Positions 50,886-59,211 of a DNA stretch of 64,000 nt are shown here, one piece after another. The notes below the pieces were generated by a model. That model worked only from the letters and a program-made list of their open reading frames with translations. It was not told the DNA's origin and searched no databases. Position 1 is the stretch's first letter, and each line of letters opens with the position of its first letter. The DNA lies in NCBI RefSeq assembly GCF_010731115.1, contig NZ_AP022616.1:1922001-1986000 (forward strand), written 5' to 3'. Origin of the DNA: Mycolicibacterium phocaicum (GTDB lineage: Bacteria; Actinomycetota; Actinomycetes; Mycobacteriales; Mycobacteriaceae). The position numbers and the translations under genes were made by a program.

Positions 50886-52697
50886 ATGTGGCATAGAACG
50901 AAGCGAGGTCAACATCCAAGGCCGGTGGTCAAGACCGGTGTGACAGTGGCAATCTCGGCGGCATTGCCCGTCGGGGTTGCAGGTTTGATTTTTGCGAGCG
51001 TGGGCACCGGTCCGGGACCGGTGCCCTATTTGCTGTCTGCGGCCATTACGGAGTCGAACACGACAGTGGGATTCGCCGATTCGGACATCATCGGCATGTC
51101 GACGGCCGACATCAACAAGACGCTCGACGAGATGCAGTCCCTCGGCGTGCAGAACGTCCGGATCCTGCTCCCGTGGAACAACATCGAACCGGCGCCGGGA
51201 TATTGGAACTGGAGCACCGTCGACACCCTCGTGAACGCCGCGGCCGACCGCAACATGGGCATTCTCGGCGTGCTCAACGCGACGCCGGCGTGGGCGGTAC
51301 CCGCAGGTGCTCCGGCCGTGGCCTCGCCGCCGGCGGACAACACCCAGTACGCGCAGTTCGTCGGCGCAGTCGCGGAGCGCTACGCCGGCAAGGTATCGGC
51401 CTACGAGGTGTGGAACGAGCCCAACGCGGCGCCCTCCTGGTACCCGACACCCGATCCCGCGGCGTACACCAGGCTGCTGCAGGCGGCGTATCCGGCGATC
51501 AAGGCCGCCGACCCCGACGCGACGGTGATCGGCGGCGTGGTCGGCTGGGTCACCGACACCCCTGGCCTGGCCATCAACGCCGCCTCCTACGTCCAGGGCA
51601 TGTACGACAACGGCGCGCAGGGGTATTTCGACGCGCTGTCGTTCCACCCGTACCAGTACCAGGTGCCCTTCGGTAACGGCACCCCGTACGGACCGATTGC
51701 GCCGATCAACCAACTGGCCACGATCCACCAGGAGATGGTCGCGGCCGGTGACGGCAGCAAGCAGATTTGGGCGACCGAATACGGCGAGCCGACCTCCGTC
51801 GTCGACAACAACACGCAGGCGGCGTTCATCTCCAACTTCCTGAACTCGTGGAGCAGCGTCAACTACACCGGGCCGATGTTCATCTACACCACCCGGGACC
51901 GCAACACGGGCAGCACAAGCGATCAGGACACTCTCGGTGTCTTCCAGACGGATTGGACGCCGAAGCCCGCCGCGAACGTCATCGCCCAATGGACCGCGAC
52001 GCATCCGCAGAAGCCGATCGGCGCGCCGGACCCGACGACAGATCCGAGCCCGATGCTGGCCCTCACGACACTGAGCGCCACCAGAGCCCTCGCCGACCCG
52101 ACGGTGTCGACACTCAGCGCCACCACCGAAACGCTTGCCGACCCGACGGTTTCGACGCTCAGCGCCACCACCGAAACGCTTGCCGACCCGACGGTTTCGA
52201 CGATGCGCGTTGCCTCCGGGGAGACCGCGGCAGCGACGAAGACGACGGACACGACCGCAACAGCGGCCGACCCGGCGACCGATCCGGCGGCGGTGACCCT
52301 CCTGGCCGGCCGCACCATCGCGGCCGGCGTGCCCGTCACGGCCGTCCGGGCAACGCCCGCCACCCCGGCGACTACTGCCACCCAGGCAACACCGGCGACT
52401 CCGGCTACCCCGGCCACCCCGGCCACACCGGCAACCCAGGCGACTCCGGGCACCCCTGCCGTCCCGGCAACACCGGCAACACCGGTCACCCCGGCAGCGC
52501 GGGCAATACCCGCGACCCCGGCCACCCCGGCCACGCCAAAGGCGTTGGCGGCCAAGGCCTCGGCGACCAAGGCCGACACCGCGGCACCGGCTGGGTCCAC
52601 GAAGTCAACGGCACCGAAGCAGGACACGAAGGCGAAGTCCGCGCCGGCGAACTCCAGCCCGAAGAACACCGGGCCGAAGAACACCAAGAAGAAGTAA
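50886..52697 (+). CDS. Secreted glycoside hydrolase (GH39/GH5-like) with Thr/Pro-rich repeat tail
   Basis: This 603-residue exported protein has an N-terminal signal and hydrophobic region (TGVTVAISAALPVGVAGLIF). The TIM-barrel catalytic domain spans about residues 55 to 385. The acid/base glutamate is E178 in YEVWNEPNAAPSW and the nucleophile is E298 in IWATEYGEPTS, the order seen in clan GH-A families such as GH39 and GH5. After about residue 390 the protein has three copies of a 15-residue repeat (LSATTETLADPTVST), a long ATPATP region and a Lys-rich end. The ATG at 50886 has AGGGG upstream. The substrate is unknown. Confidence 0.87.
   Translation: MWHRTKRGQHPRPVVKTGVTVAISAALPVGVAGLIFASVGTGPGPVPYLLSAAITESNTTVGFADSDIIGMSTADINKTLDEMQSLGVQNVRILLPWNNIEPAPGYWNWSTVDTLVNAAADRNMGILGVLNATPAWAVPAGAPAVASPPADNTQYAQFVGAVAERYAGKVSAYEVWNEPNAAPSWYPTPDPAAYTRLLQAAYPAIKAADPDATVIGGVVGWVTDTPGLAINAASYVQGMYDNGAQGYFDALSFHPYQYQVPFGNGTPYGPIAPINQLATIHQEMVAAGDGSKQIWATEYGEPTSVVDNNTQAAFISNFLNSWSSVNYTGPMFIYTTRDRNTGSTSDQDTLGVFQTDWTPKPAANVIAQWTATHPQKPIGAPDPTTDPSPMLALTTLSATRALADPTVSTLSATTETLADPTVSTLSATTETLADPTVSTMRVASGETAAATKTTDTTATAADPATDPAAVTLLAGRTIAAGVPVTAVRATPATPATTATQATPATPATPATPATPATQATPGTPAVPATPATPVTPAARAIPATPATPATPKALAAKASATKADTAAPAGSTKSTAPKQDTKAKSAPANSSPKNTGPKNTKKK
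52069..52203 (+). repeat. 45-bp coding tandem repeats in the glycoside hydrolase tail
   Basis: Three successive 45-base units encode related 15-residue repeats with LADPTVST cores. The second and third copies are nearly identical at the DNA level, which suggests recent expansion. Confidence 0.8.
52345..52545 (+). repeat. Ala-Thr-Pro triplet repeat region
   Basis: This stretch of about 200 bases encodes repeated ATP, ATQ and VTP triplets (coding ATPATPATP), with near-repeats of 9 and 18 bases. It is prone to slippage and likely to vary between strains. It forms an extended, probably glycosylated linker. Confidence 0.75.
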
Positions 52698-52709
52698 CTT
52701 CATCGACTC

Positions 52710-52741
52710 ATCCGGAGCGGTGCGCCTGCACCGCTCCGGAT
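52710..52741 (+). terminator. Perfect 14-bp hairpin after the glycoside hydrolase gene
   Basis: Arms 52710-52723 and 52728-52741 are exactly complementary with a 4-base loop GCCT, starting 12 bases after the stop. It is a strong intrinsic-type terminator without a T-run. Confidence 0.8.
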
Positions 52742-52778
52742 AGCTGTGCGTTTCGCGACATCGACGCGTGGGTAAGTA

Positions 52779-53183
52779 ATGTCCATGTCGATCACGGTCG
52801 GTGGTAGACCACCGGACTACGACGGTGATTTGCCCGGAGGCGTCGCCGGACTGTATGGCGGCGGCGCGTGGCCGACCGCGGGCAACAAGGCACAACGCCG
52901 CGTGCTGGCCCTTGCCGTCGGCGTCCTCGTCGGACTGCAGCGGCGCCGTTGGCAGGACGCGGCCGTCGAATTGATCGGGGTCGCCCACGACGCCGACATG
53001 TCGCCTTACGTACTGGCGGAGGCGCTGGTCGAGCTCTCCGGTGGCCATTCCCTGCGGTTGGCAGGCGGCTCCCGTCCCGATGCGATGCGAACCGCCCTCA
53101 AGCATTGGGGCGACTTGCTCACTCCCCCGGACGATTCCGATATGGAGCAGGGCTCAGGCCCGGACCACGTCGTCGCTTGGTGA
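52779..53183 (+). CDS. Small ANTAR-like protein
   Basis: This 134-residue protein has a central block RVLALAVGVLVGLQRRRWQDA followed by AAVELIGVAHDADMSPYVLA and EALVELSGG, which resembles the three-helix ANTAR RNA-binding domain (conserved Ala, Gly and hydrophobic pattern). ANTAR proteins bind paired RNA hairpins and prevent transcription termination. Without a receiver or sensor domain, this would be a single-domain form. The fold call is moderate. Two ATGs (52779 and 52785) are possible. Confidence 0.55.
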   Translation: MSMSITVGGRPPDYDGDLPGGVAGLYGGGAWPTAGNKAQRRVLALAVGVLVGLQRRRWQDAAVELIGVAHDADMSPYVLAEALVELSGGHSLRLAGGSRPDAMRTALKHWGDLLTPPDDSDMEQGSGPDHVVAW

Positions 53184-53201
53184 GCCTCCCGAGCCCGTCT
53201 C

Positions 53202-53207
53202 TACTCT
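53202..53207 (+). promoter_or_regulatory. -10 hexamer TACTCT ahead of the GNAT gene
   Basis: TACTCT ends six bases before the second GTG at 53214. This supports a leaderless start there rather than at the GTG at 53208, which immediately follows the hexamer. Confidence 0.4.
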
Positions 53208-53213
53208 GTGAAT

Positions 53214-53684
53214 GTGACCACGACGCAGAACTTCTCGCTCCGCCCGTGCCACGGACCCGCGGAATGGCCGGAGCTGGTGCGCATCTGGCGCAGCGCTGTC
53301 GAAGCGACGCACCACTTCCTCACCGCCGATGACATCGACTTCTACGAGCGGCGACTGGCCGAGGAGTACCTGGGGATGGTCGACCTCACCGTCGCGGACT
53401 GCGACGGCGTGCCCGTCGGCTTCTCGGGTGTCGCGGGCGGCAATCTCGAGATGCTGTTCGTCGACCACCAGCATCGGGGTCGTGGCGCGGGCTCGGTCCT
53501 GCTGGCCGATGCGCGGGCCAAGGAGCCGGGTCTGTTGGTCGACGTGAACGAGCAGAACCCGCAAGCCGTGGGTTTTTATCAGCGCCACGGGTTCGTCACC
53601 CTCAGCCGGTCGGAGACCGACGGCGACGGGCGACCGTTTCCGATCCTGCATCTGGGCCCGGCGCCGTCGGCTTCGCTGCGCTGA
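53214..53684 (+). CDS. GNAT-family N-acetyltransferase
   Basis: This 156-residue protein has the GNAT core: LRPCHGPAEWPELVRIWRSA at the N terminus, ADCDGVPVGFSGV (beta-4), the acetyl-CoA loop HQHRGRGAGSVLLADARAKE with the R/Q-x-x-G-x-G/A motif, and VNEQNPQAVGFYQRHGF (helix 4 and strand 5). It transfers an acetyl group from acetyl-CoA to an unknown amine. The start at 53214 is preferred because of the -10 hexamer. It is convergent with the DUF2382 gene, with a six-base gap. Confidence 0.9.
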   Translation: MTTTQNFSLRPCHGPAEWPELVRIWRSAVEATHHFLTADDIDFYERRLAEEYLGMVDLTVADCDGVPVGFSGVAGGNLEMLFVDHQHRGRGAGSVLLADARAKEPGLLVDVNEQNPQAVGFYQRHGFVTLSRSETDGDGRPFPILHLGPAPSASLR

Positions 53685-53690
53685 AAAGGG

Positions 53691-54524
53691 TCAGCGGCGG
53701 CGACGCTCCACGCCGTCGGCGTTGATCTCTTCGCGGCGAACGTCCTCGGTGACCTGTTGGTTCTCGGTGACCTCATCGACCGCCAGTCGAACCCGTTCGA
53801 CGGGAACCGATTCCTTGCTGACGACGACCTGGTCCTCGTGCAGCGTCACCTCGCGTTGGTCGTCGGCGAGTCGGGTGTCACGGACGTGAGCCGGATCGCT
53901 GATGGCGGCGCGCTCCACGCGCACCTCCTCGTGCGTGACGGGCACCTGTACGGTCCGTTGCTCGGTCACCACATGCTTGTTGAGGCGGGCTGTGCCTGAC
54001 GTCGTGCGCTCGGTGCCCACCTGGAGACGCTCCTCCGAGCGGATCATCTCCGGCCCGGTGTGAGTGGCGGGGTCGGTGTGGGCCGACGTGTTCGCCGTCG
54101 TGTTCGCCGAGGTACCGCCGATGCCGCCGAGGGCCGGCGCCGCTCCCCGAAGGTGCTTACCGCCATTGGAGGACGTGGACTCGGGGCCGGGCTGCTGCGG
54201 GGCCGTCGGCGGGGTGGGCCGCAGGCCGTAGTACTGCGCCAGGGTGGCTTCGTCAGCCGGGCTGATCCGCTCACCGATATCCACGTGTGGGGCGTCCTTG
54301 ACCGCACTCTTCGCCACCGCTACGCGCACCGAATCGTCGCCGTCCGGCCGGGCACCTGCCAGCGGGACCAGCGACTCCGTCATGCCGAAGAGGCCGGTGT
54401 GAACCGAAGCCCACTTGGGCTCCCGGCTCTGTCCGTCCAGATACAGCTCATGAATCTTGCCGATCTTCTCCCCAGACGGGTCGTACGCGGTCGCACCCTT
54501 GATTTGTTCCAGCACGTTCGTCAT
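53691..54524 (-). CDS. PRC-barrel and DUF2382 (YsnF-type) stress protein
   Basis: This 277-residue protein has residues of about 5 to 80 that are a PRC-barrel (ATAYDPSGEKIGKIHELYLD, WASVHTGLFGMTESLVPLAG). A flexible Thr/Ala/Pro region follows. From about residue 165 it is a DUF2382 domain rich in charged pairs (RSEERLQVGTERTTSGTARL, VVTEQRTVQVPVTHEEVRVE, VSKESVPVERVRLAVDEVTE). These proteins are linked to stress survival in Deinococcus-like and actinobacterial species. AAAGGAG lies 8 bases before the ATG at 54524. Confidence 0.88.
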   Translation of the reverse strand: MTNVLEQIKGATAYDPSGEKIGKIHELYLDGQSREPKWASVHTGLFGMTESLVPLAGARPDGDDSVRVAVAKSAVKDAPHVDIGERISPADEATLAQYYGLRPTPPTAPQQPGPESTSSNGGKHLRGAAPALGGIGGTSANTTANTSAHTDPATHTGPEMIRSEERLQVGTERTTSGTARLNKHVVTEQRTVQVPVTHEEVRVERAAISDPAHVRDTRLADDQREVTLHEDQVVVSKESVPVERVRLAVDEVTENQQVTEDVRREEINADGVERRRR

Positions 54525-54638
54525 AAATTCGCTCCTTTCGTCCATTACTCGTATTTCCCATTACGCCGCGGACCCGATCGGGCCCACGCGGGTGTGTCGA
54601 CGACGCTCTCGGTTGCCGAAGCGCGGCAACACCACGCC

Positions 54639-54661
54639 GAAAAGGCGCTCAAACGCCTTTT
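54639..54661 (-). terminator. Hairpin terminator with T/A runs after the small membrane protein gene
   Basis: AAAAGGCG-ctcaaa-CGCCTTTT forms an 8-base stem flanked by a T-run on the plus strand and A/T pairs in the stem. It lies about 27 bases beyond the minus-strand stop at 54688 and serves that gene. Its symmetry also lets it work in the plus direction. Confidence 0.6.
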
Positions 54662-54687
54662 TCTCGAATGCTTTTGGGATCTGGCGG

Positions 54688-54918
54688 CTAGACGTGCCGG
54701 CCGTGCAGGTGCGGATGGTGCTCGCTGAGCAACATGCCCGACAGCAACCACACGGCCCCGAAGGTCGCAGCGGCCAGCGAAACGATCATCGCCACTGCGC
54801 CGAACGTCAGATATCCGGCCACCATCGCGACGGCACCGACGACCAGGGCCACGAAACTCGTGGCAATGGTCACCAGGCCCGGCACCATGGCGCCGACCGA
54901 GGTACGCGATTCGTTCAT
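54688..54918 (-). CDS. Small two-helix membrane protein with His-rich tail
   Basis: This 76-residue protein has two hydrophobic helices (LVTIATSFVALVVGAVAMVA and LTFGAVAMIVSLAAATFGAV) and a C-terminal tail SEHHPHLHGRHV with five histidines, which could bind a metal or sense pH. It starts MNESRTSVGAMVPG. No family is recognised. It is one of several small membrane or stress proteins in this stretch, just upstream of the PRC/DUF2382 gene on the same strand. Confidence 0.68.
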   Translation of the reverse strand: MNESRTSVGAMVPGLVTIATSFVALVVGAVAMVAGYLTFGAVAMIVSLAAATFGAVWLLSGMLLSEHHPHLHGRHV

Positions 54919-55071
54919 GCCTTGCGGGTACCCGTGAGCATTGCCACCAAAACTCTGGGCGCGTACCGAGCGTGGGTCTTTTCGAGGCGGCGCGCCGTAG
55001 AAATCACGTGCGGCCGCGCGTTCGACGCAGCGCCTGAATCGAGGACGGCGCAGTAGCCCCGGAATGCAAAA

Positions 55072-55095
55072 TGACCAGCACTTCCGTGCTGGTCA
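55072..55095 (-). terminator. Rho-independent terminator of tRNA-Asn
   Basis: A perfect 10-base stem (TGACCAGCAC with loop TTCC) lies immediately downstream of tRNA-Asn on the minus strand. It is followed on that strand by TTTT (bases 55068-55071), giving a classical intrinsic terminator with a short T-run. Confidence 0.85.
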
Positions 55096-55101
55096 CTGTT
55101 G

Positions 55102-55174
55102 CTCCCCCGATTGGACTCGAACCAATAACCGCCCGATTAACAGTCGGGAGCTCTGCCAATTGAGCTACAGGGGA
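55102..55174 (-). tRNA. tRNA-Asn (anticodon GTT)
   Basis: The minus strand reads TCCCCTGTAGCTCAATTGG..., with a 7-bp acceptor stem (TCCCCTG with CGGGGGA), a D arm GCTC/GAGC, an anticodon loop around CTGTTAA with anticodon GTT, and a T arm closing on GGTTCGAGTCC. Length is 73 bases, and CCA is not fully encoded. A terminator hairpin follows at 55072-55095. This is the M. tuberculosis asnT position, just before the small Rv2342-like gene and dnaG. Confidence 0.95.
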
Positions 55175-55332
55175 TTGTGCTCAGGCCCTGGGCGCGTGTC
55201 CCTGAACCGAGGCATGACTCTAGCGCATGACTGCGCGGATCTTTGAATCGGCTGGTAGCTGCCGGTCGGGCCAGACGCACCGGGGATCGTGAGGCAGGAT
55301 GGAGCCAAGCACCGTCATCAGGGAGGGGTCCA

Positions 55333-55575
55333 GTGATCCGAGCCGTCGCCGTCATGGCCGTTGGCTATGTTCTGGGAGCCAAGGCAGGCCGTCGCCGTTA
55401 CGAGCAGATCGCCGGCACATACCGCGCCATCACCGAGAGCCCGAAGACCAAGGCCGTGCTGGATGCGGGCCGGCGCAAGCTGGCCGACAAGGTGTCACCG
55501 GACCCGAACATGGTGCGGTTGACGGCGATCGACTCACAGACCGCGGTCCTGCATCCGGAGTCGATTCACGACTGA
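55333..55575 (+). CDS. Small conserved protein, Rv2342-like
   Basis: This 80-residue protein starts with a hydrophobic segment (VIRAVAVMAVGYVLGAKAG) and continues with basic residues RRRYEQIAGTYRAITESPKT, KAVLDAGRRKLADKVSPDP. Size and position (next to dnaG, divergent from tRNA-Asn) match M. tuberculosis Rv2342. The first 15 residues may be a membrane anchor. The GTG start at 55333 has GGAGGGG about six bases upstream. The function is unknown. Confidence 0.75.
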   Translation: MIRAVAVMAVGYVLGAKAGRRRYEQIAGTYRAITESPKTKAVLDAGRRKLADKVSPDPNMVRLTAIDSQTAVLHPESIHD

Positions 55576-55577
55576 CG

Positions 55578-55595
55578 CGCGCCCACCGGGGCGCG
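55578..55595. terminator. GC-rich hairpin between convergent genes
   Basis: CGCGCCC-accg-GGGCGCG forms a 7-base stem three bases after the stop of the Rv2342-like gene and seven bases before the stop of the convergent secreted-protein gene. It is probably a bidirectional terminator. Confidence 0.55.
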
Positions 55596-55601
55596 TACGA
55601 C

Positions 55602-55883
55602 TCAGCCGAGCGGCTGGTTCCAGGTCTGGCCCGGCAGCAGCGGGCCGCTGCTGATGCCGCCGCTGGGTCCCCAGACGCCCCACGGCGTGCCGACGTTGAC
55701 CGGCTGGCCGTTGGACCGGCCCATGCAGTAGCCGTCTTCCTTGTTGCCGAACCAGGCGAGGCAGCCGCCGTCGGCCGTCGTCTGCGACGACGGGGTGCTG
55801 CTCAGCGCCACGATGACCGGGGCAGCCACCGCGGTGGCAACGAGCGCTGCTGCGGCGAACAGCCGGGTTGCTCCGATGGTCAT
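55602..55883 (-). CDS. Small secreted protein, unknown
   Basis: This 93-residue exported protein has a signal peptide (ATRLFAAAALVATAVAAPVI). The mature part has two cysteines (GGCLAWFG and GYCMGRS), a Trp/Gly-rich block (NVGTPWGVWGPSGG) and the end LLPGQTWNQPLG. It is probably disulphide-bonded. GGAGAGG lies six bases before the ATG at 55883. Family not recognised; small Trp/Gly exported proteins of this type occur in mycobacteria. It lies downstream of dnaG on the same strand, with an 82-base gap. Confidence 0.68.
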   Translation of the reverse strand: MTIGATRLFAAAALVATAVAAPVIVALSSTPSSQTTADGGCLAWFGNKEDGYCMGRSNGQPVNVGTPWGVWGPSGGISSGPLLPGQTWNQPLG

Positions 55884-55964
55884 GCTGGGCCTCTCCGCTG
55901 TGGTCGGGTTCTGCCCCACCATATCGCGGACGGTGGTTCTGCGTGTTACAGCGGAGCGAATGCC

Positions 55965-57854
55965 TCAGCTGACGTCGTCACCGCTGGCCTGCTGCAGCAG
56001 GCTGCGCCGGTACTGCTCCATGGCGACGAGGTCCCCGAACAACGCGTGGTACTCGTCGCTCTGCTCGACGGGCGACATGCGCTGCAGTTTCGACTTCAAC
56101 TCGGCGATCTCGCGGCCCACCCAGACCTCCTGCAGGCGGGCCAGCACGCTCGCGATGTAGCGCGGCAGCTTGTCCTCTTCGGCCTGGAACGCCTCGACCG
56201 ACAGTTCGTTGATCAGGTTCGCCGCCGCCGGGTCTGCCGCCCGGACCGCCTCGATCCATTCCGCACCGCCCAGGCCGGACGCCGTCCCGCCCGCCGTGGT
56301 GATCGCCTGCCGGACGGTGGCGTAACCGGGATGGGTGAAGCTGTCGACGGGCAGCCCGTCGAACACCGGGCCGGCCATCGCCGGGTACTGCAGCGCCGAC
56401 TTGAGTGCCTCGCGCTGCGGCCACAACGTCGGGTCTTTCGGGTTCGGACGCCCCACTGCCGCTGCCGGGGCGGCCGGCGCCGACGGGCGCCGGGCATCCC
56501 GCTTCGACGTCGCCGGGCCCGACTTGGCGGTCTCGCGCACCCGCGCGATCACCTGCGCCACATCGTCCCAACCGACCCAGCCTGCGAGCTGACGGGCGTA
56601 CTCGTCCCGCAGGGTGGGGTCCTTGATTCGGGCCGTCAACGGCACACACCGCCGCAGTGCCGCGACCCGGCCCTCCGCGCTGTCCAGGTCGTGCTCTTCG
56701 AGTGCCGTGCGAATCACGAACTCGAACAACGGTGTTCGGCGCGCCACCAGATCGCGCAGCGCGCCGTCGCCGGCCGCCAGGCGCAGATCGCATGGGTCCA
56801 TGCCGTCGGAGGCCACGGCGACGAACGACTGGCCGGTCAGATTCTGTTCGCCCTCAAAGGCTTTCACCGCGGCGGCACGTCCGGCGGCGTCACCGTCGAA
56901 CACGTAGATCAGCTCGCCGCGAAAGAAGTTGTCGTCCATCATCAGTCGCCGCAGCATCGACAGGTGCTCGTCGCCGAACGCCGTGCCGCACGACGCGACC
57001 GCGGTGGTCACGCCGGACAGGTGCATGGCCATGACATCGGTGTAGCCCTCGACGACGACGGCCTGATGGCCCTTGGCGATGTCGCGCTTGGCCAGGTCGA
57101 GACCGAACAGCACGTGGGATTTCTTGTACAACACCGTTTCCGGGGTGTTGACGTACTTGGCTTCCATGTGGTCGTCGTCGAACAGGCGGCGGGCGCCGAA
57201 CCCGATCACCTCACCCGTCGCGCCCCGGATGGGCCAGAGCAGCCGGCGGTGGAACCGGTCCATCGGGCCGCGGCGGCCCTCGCGGGACAACCCGGCGGCC
57301 TCCAGCTCCTTGAACGTGAATCCCTTGCGCAGCAGGTGTTTTGTCAGGGTGTCCCAGCCCGACGGTGCGAATCCGCAGCCGAAGCGCTTGGCCGCGTCGG
57401 CGTCGAAGTTCCGGTCGATCAGGTATTGGCGGGCGGCAGCGGCCTCGGCCGACTGCAGCGCCTCGGCGTAGAACTCCTGCGCGGCGGCGTTGGCGGCGAG
57501 CAGCCGGCTGCGGCTGCCCTTGTCCCGCTGCACATTGGTGGTCGACGAACCCTCGTAGCTGATGGTGTAGTTCAGCCGGTCGGCGAGCAACTCCACAGCT
57601 TCGACAAAGGTGACGTGCTCGATCTTCTGCACGAACGCGTAGACGTCACCACCCTCGGCGCAGCCGAAGCAGTGGAACAGCCCATGGTTGGGCCGCACAT
57701 GGAACGACGGCGACTTCTCGTCGTGGAACGGGCACAGGCCCTTGAGCGAGTCGGCGCCCGCGCGCCGCAGCTGCACGTGCTCGCCGACGATGTCCTCGAT
57801 GCGGGTGCGTTCACGAATGGCCGCGATATCGCGATCAGGAATCCGGCCGGCCAC
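55965..57854 (-). CDS. dnaG: DNA primase
   Basis: This 629-residue bacterial primase has an N-terminal CHC2 zinc ribbon with C41, H44, C62 and C65 in GLCPFHDEKSPSF...HCFGC, then the catalytic TOPRIM core with the acidic EGYTDVMAMHLSGV and YVFDGDAAGRAAA motifs. A C-terminal helicase-binding domain starts at about residue 440 after an Ala/Pro linker. It makes RNA primers for replication. It starts with GTG at 57854. It follows dgt by 25 bases on the same strand, as in M. tuberculosis, so dNTP hydrolysis and priming are probably co-expressed. Confidence 0.97.
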   Translation of the reverse strand: MAGRIPDRDIAAIRERTRIEDIVGEHVQLRRAGADSLKGLCPFHDEKSPSFHVRPNHGLFHCFGCAEGGDVYAFVQKIEHVTFVEAVELLADRLNYTISYEGSSTTNVQRDKGSRSRLLAANAAAQEFYAEALQSAEAAAARQYLIDRNFDADAAKRFGCGFAPSGWDTLTKHLLRKGFTFKELEAAGLSREGRRGPMDRFHRRLLWPIRGATGEVIGFGARRLFDDDHMEAKYVNTPETVLYKKSHVLFGLDLAKRDIAKGHQAVVVEGYTDVMAMHLSGVTTAVASCGTAFGDEHLSMLRRLMMDDNFFRGELIYVFDGDAAGRAAAVKAFEGEQNLTGQSFVAVASDGMDPCDLRLAAGDGALRDLVARRTPLFEFVIRTALEEHDLDSAEGRVAALRRCVPLTARIKDPTLRDEYARQLAGWVGWDDVAQVIARVRETAKSGPATSKRDARRPSAPAAPAAAVGRPNPKDPTLWPQREALKSALQYPAMAGPVFDGLPVDSFTHPGYATVRQAITTAGGTASGLGGAEWIEAVRAADPAAANLINELSVEAFQAEEDKLPRYIASVLARLQEVWVGREIAELKSKLQRMSPVEQSDEYHALFGDLVAMEQYRRSLLQQASGDDVS

Positions 57855-57879
57855 GCGCCCAGTGTAGGCGGAGCTTGAT

Positions 57880-59148
57880 TCAGTCCAGCGGCCGCGGCGA
57901 GCGGGCTTCGTGGACGCGTTCCAGCCGGGTCTCGGTGTACGACGCGATCTGGTCGACGACCACCCGCAGGCGGGCGCCGTCGTCGTCGGCGAGGGCGAAC
58001 TCGGCGGCGAACTGCGGGTCGAGACTCGCCGGGGCCTGGCCCCACAGCGACAGCGCGACCTCGCGGACCATGGTGCGCTGGTCGGCCTGAATCTGCAGGT
58101 GCTGGTGGTCCGACATGATGAATTGCAGCGCCAGCATCTTGAGCACCGCTACCTCGGCTCGGACCAGGGCCGGCACCGCGAGCTCGACGTCGAAACGGCG
58201 CATCGTCGCGCGGCCCGCCTGCTTCTTGGTCTCGGTGACGGCGGCATTGGCGAACCGGCCGACCAACTCACTGGTGAGCCGCTTGAGCGCGACGGACGTC
58301 GCGACCGAACCGTCGTACTTGCCGACGGCGGTGACCACGGGAAGCTGCGACAACCGCGCGGCGGCCGCCAGCATGTCGTCGTGCGTCACCGTCGGATGCG
58401 ACCGGGCGCCGAGCTTGGCGAGGGTGTCGGCCGCGTCCGCGTCGGCGAGCACGCGCAGGTCGATGCGCCCGGAGATGATGCCGTCCTCGACATCGTGCAC
58501 GGAGTACGCGACATCGTCGGCCCAGTCCATGACCTGGGCCTCCAGGCACAGCCGCTCGGCCGGCGCGCCCTCGCGCACCCAGGCCGCGGCGGCCGCGTCG
58601 TCGTCGTAGAAGCCGAACTTCACGCGGTCCTCGCGGAACCACGGGTACTTGATCACGGCGTCCAGCGCGGCCCGGGTCAGATTCAGTCCGGCTGAACGTC
58701 CCTCGCTGTCAAGCGTTTTCGGTTCGAGCCGGGTCAGGATGCGGAAGTTCTGGGCGTTGCCCTCGAAACCGCCGAACGGTTTGGCGATCTCGTCGAGCGC
58801 ACGTTCGCCGTTGTGGCCGTAGGGCGGGTGGCCGATGTCGTGGGCCAGACCGGCGAGGTCGACCAGGTCGGGATCACAGCCCAGACCTACGGCCATGTGG
58901 CGCCCGATCTGCGCCACTTCGAGAGAGTGGGTGAGCCGGGTGCGCGGGGTCTCACCCTGGCGGGGCCCGACGACCTGGGTCTTGTCGGCGAGCCGGCGGA
59001 GCGCTGCGCTGTGCAGCACTCGGGCCCGGTCCCGCGCGAAATCCGTGCGGTGGCCGGAATCGGTGCCGGGCAGCGTGGCGCTCTTCGTGCCCTCCCCGAC
59101 CAGCCGCTGCCGGTCGAAGTCGCTGTATCCGTCGCTTGCAATGCCCAC
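57880..59148 (-). CDS. dgt: Deoxyguanosinetriphosphate triphosphohydrolase-like protein
   Basis: This 422-residue HD-superfamily hydrolase has the metal set in [20 protein letters not shown] (first His), [20 protein letters not shown] (HD pair) and [15 protein letters not shown] (last Asp). It hydrolyses dNTPs to nucleosides and tripolyphosphate, balancing dNTP pools. The GTG at 59148 ([16 protein letters not shown]) starts the conserved region; the longer open frame upstream is not used. It is divergent from the TPM-domain gene and upstream of dnaG in the same operon. Confidence 0.92.
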   Translation of the reverse strand: MGIASDGYSDFDRQRLVGEGTKSATLPGTDSGHRTDFARDRARVLHSAALRRLADKTQVVGPRQGETPRTRLTHSLEVAQIGRHMAVGLGCDPDLVDLAGLAHDIGHPPYGHNGERALDEIAKPFGGFEGNAQNFRILTRLEPKTLDSEGRSAGLNLTRAALDAVIKYPWFREDRVKFGFYDDDAAAAAWVREGAPAERLCLEAQVMDWADDVAYSVHDVEDGIISGRIDLRVLADADAADTLAKLGARSHPTVTHDDMLAAAARLSQLPVVTAVGKYDGSVATSVALKRLTSELVGRFANAAVTETKKQAGRATMRRFDVELAVPALVRAEVAVLKMLALQFIMSDHQHLQIQADQRTMVREVALSLWGQAPASLDPQFAAEFALADDDGARLRVVVDQIASYTETRLERVHEARSPRPLD

Positions 59149-59198
59149 GGCCGAAGTCTGCCAGCCCGGGCGCGCCCAACTACCACATACCCTGTCAC

Positions 59199-59204
59199 TA
59201 GATT
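59199..59204 (+). promoter_or_regulatory. -10 hexamer TAGATT of the TPM-domain gene
   Basis: TAGATT ends seven bases before the ATG at 59212, and there is no ribosome site. It is another likely leaderless start in the gap between dgt and the TPM-domain gene. Confidence 0.4.
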
Positions 59205-59211
59205 GGGCGGC

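Noticed and set aside
55299..57878. 859-codon plus-strand frame across dnaG
   Set aside because: It covers the real minus-strand dnaG gene and two other genes; the product is a low-complexity antisense sequence.
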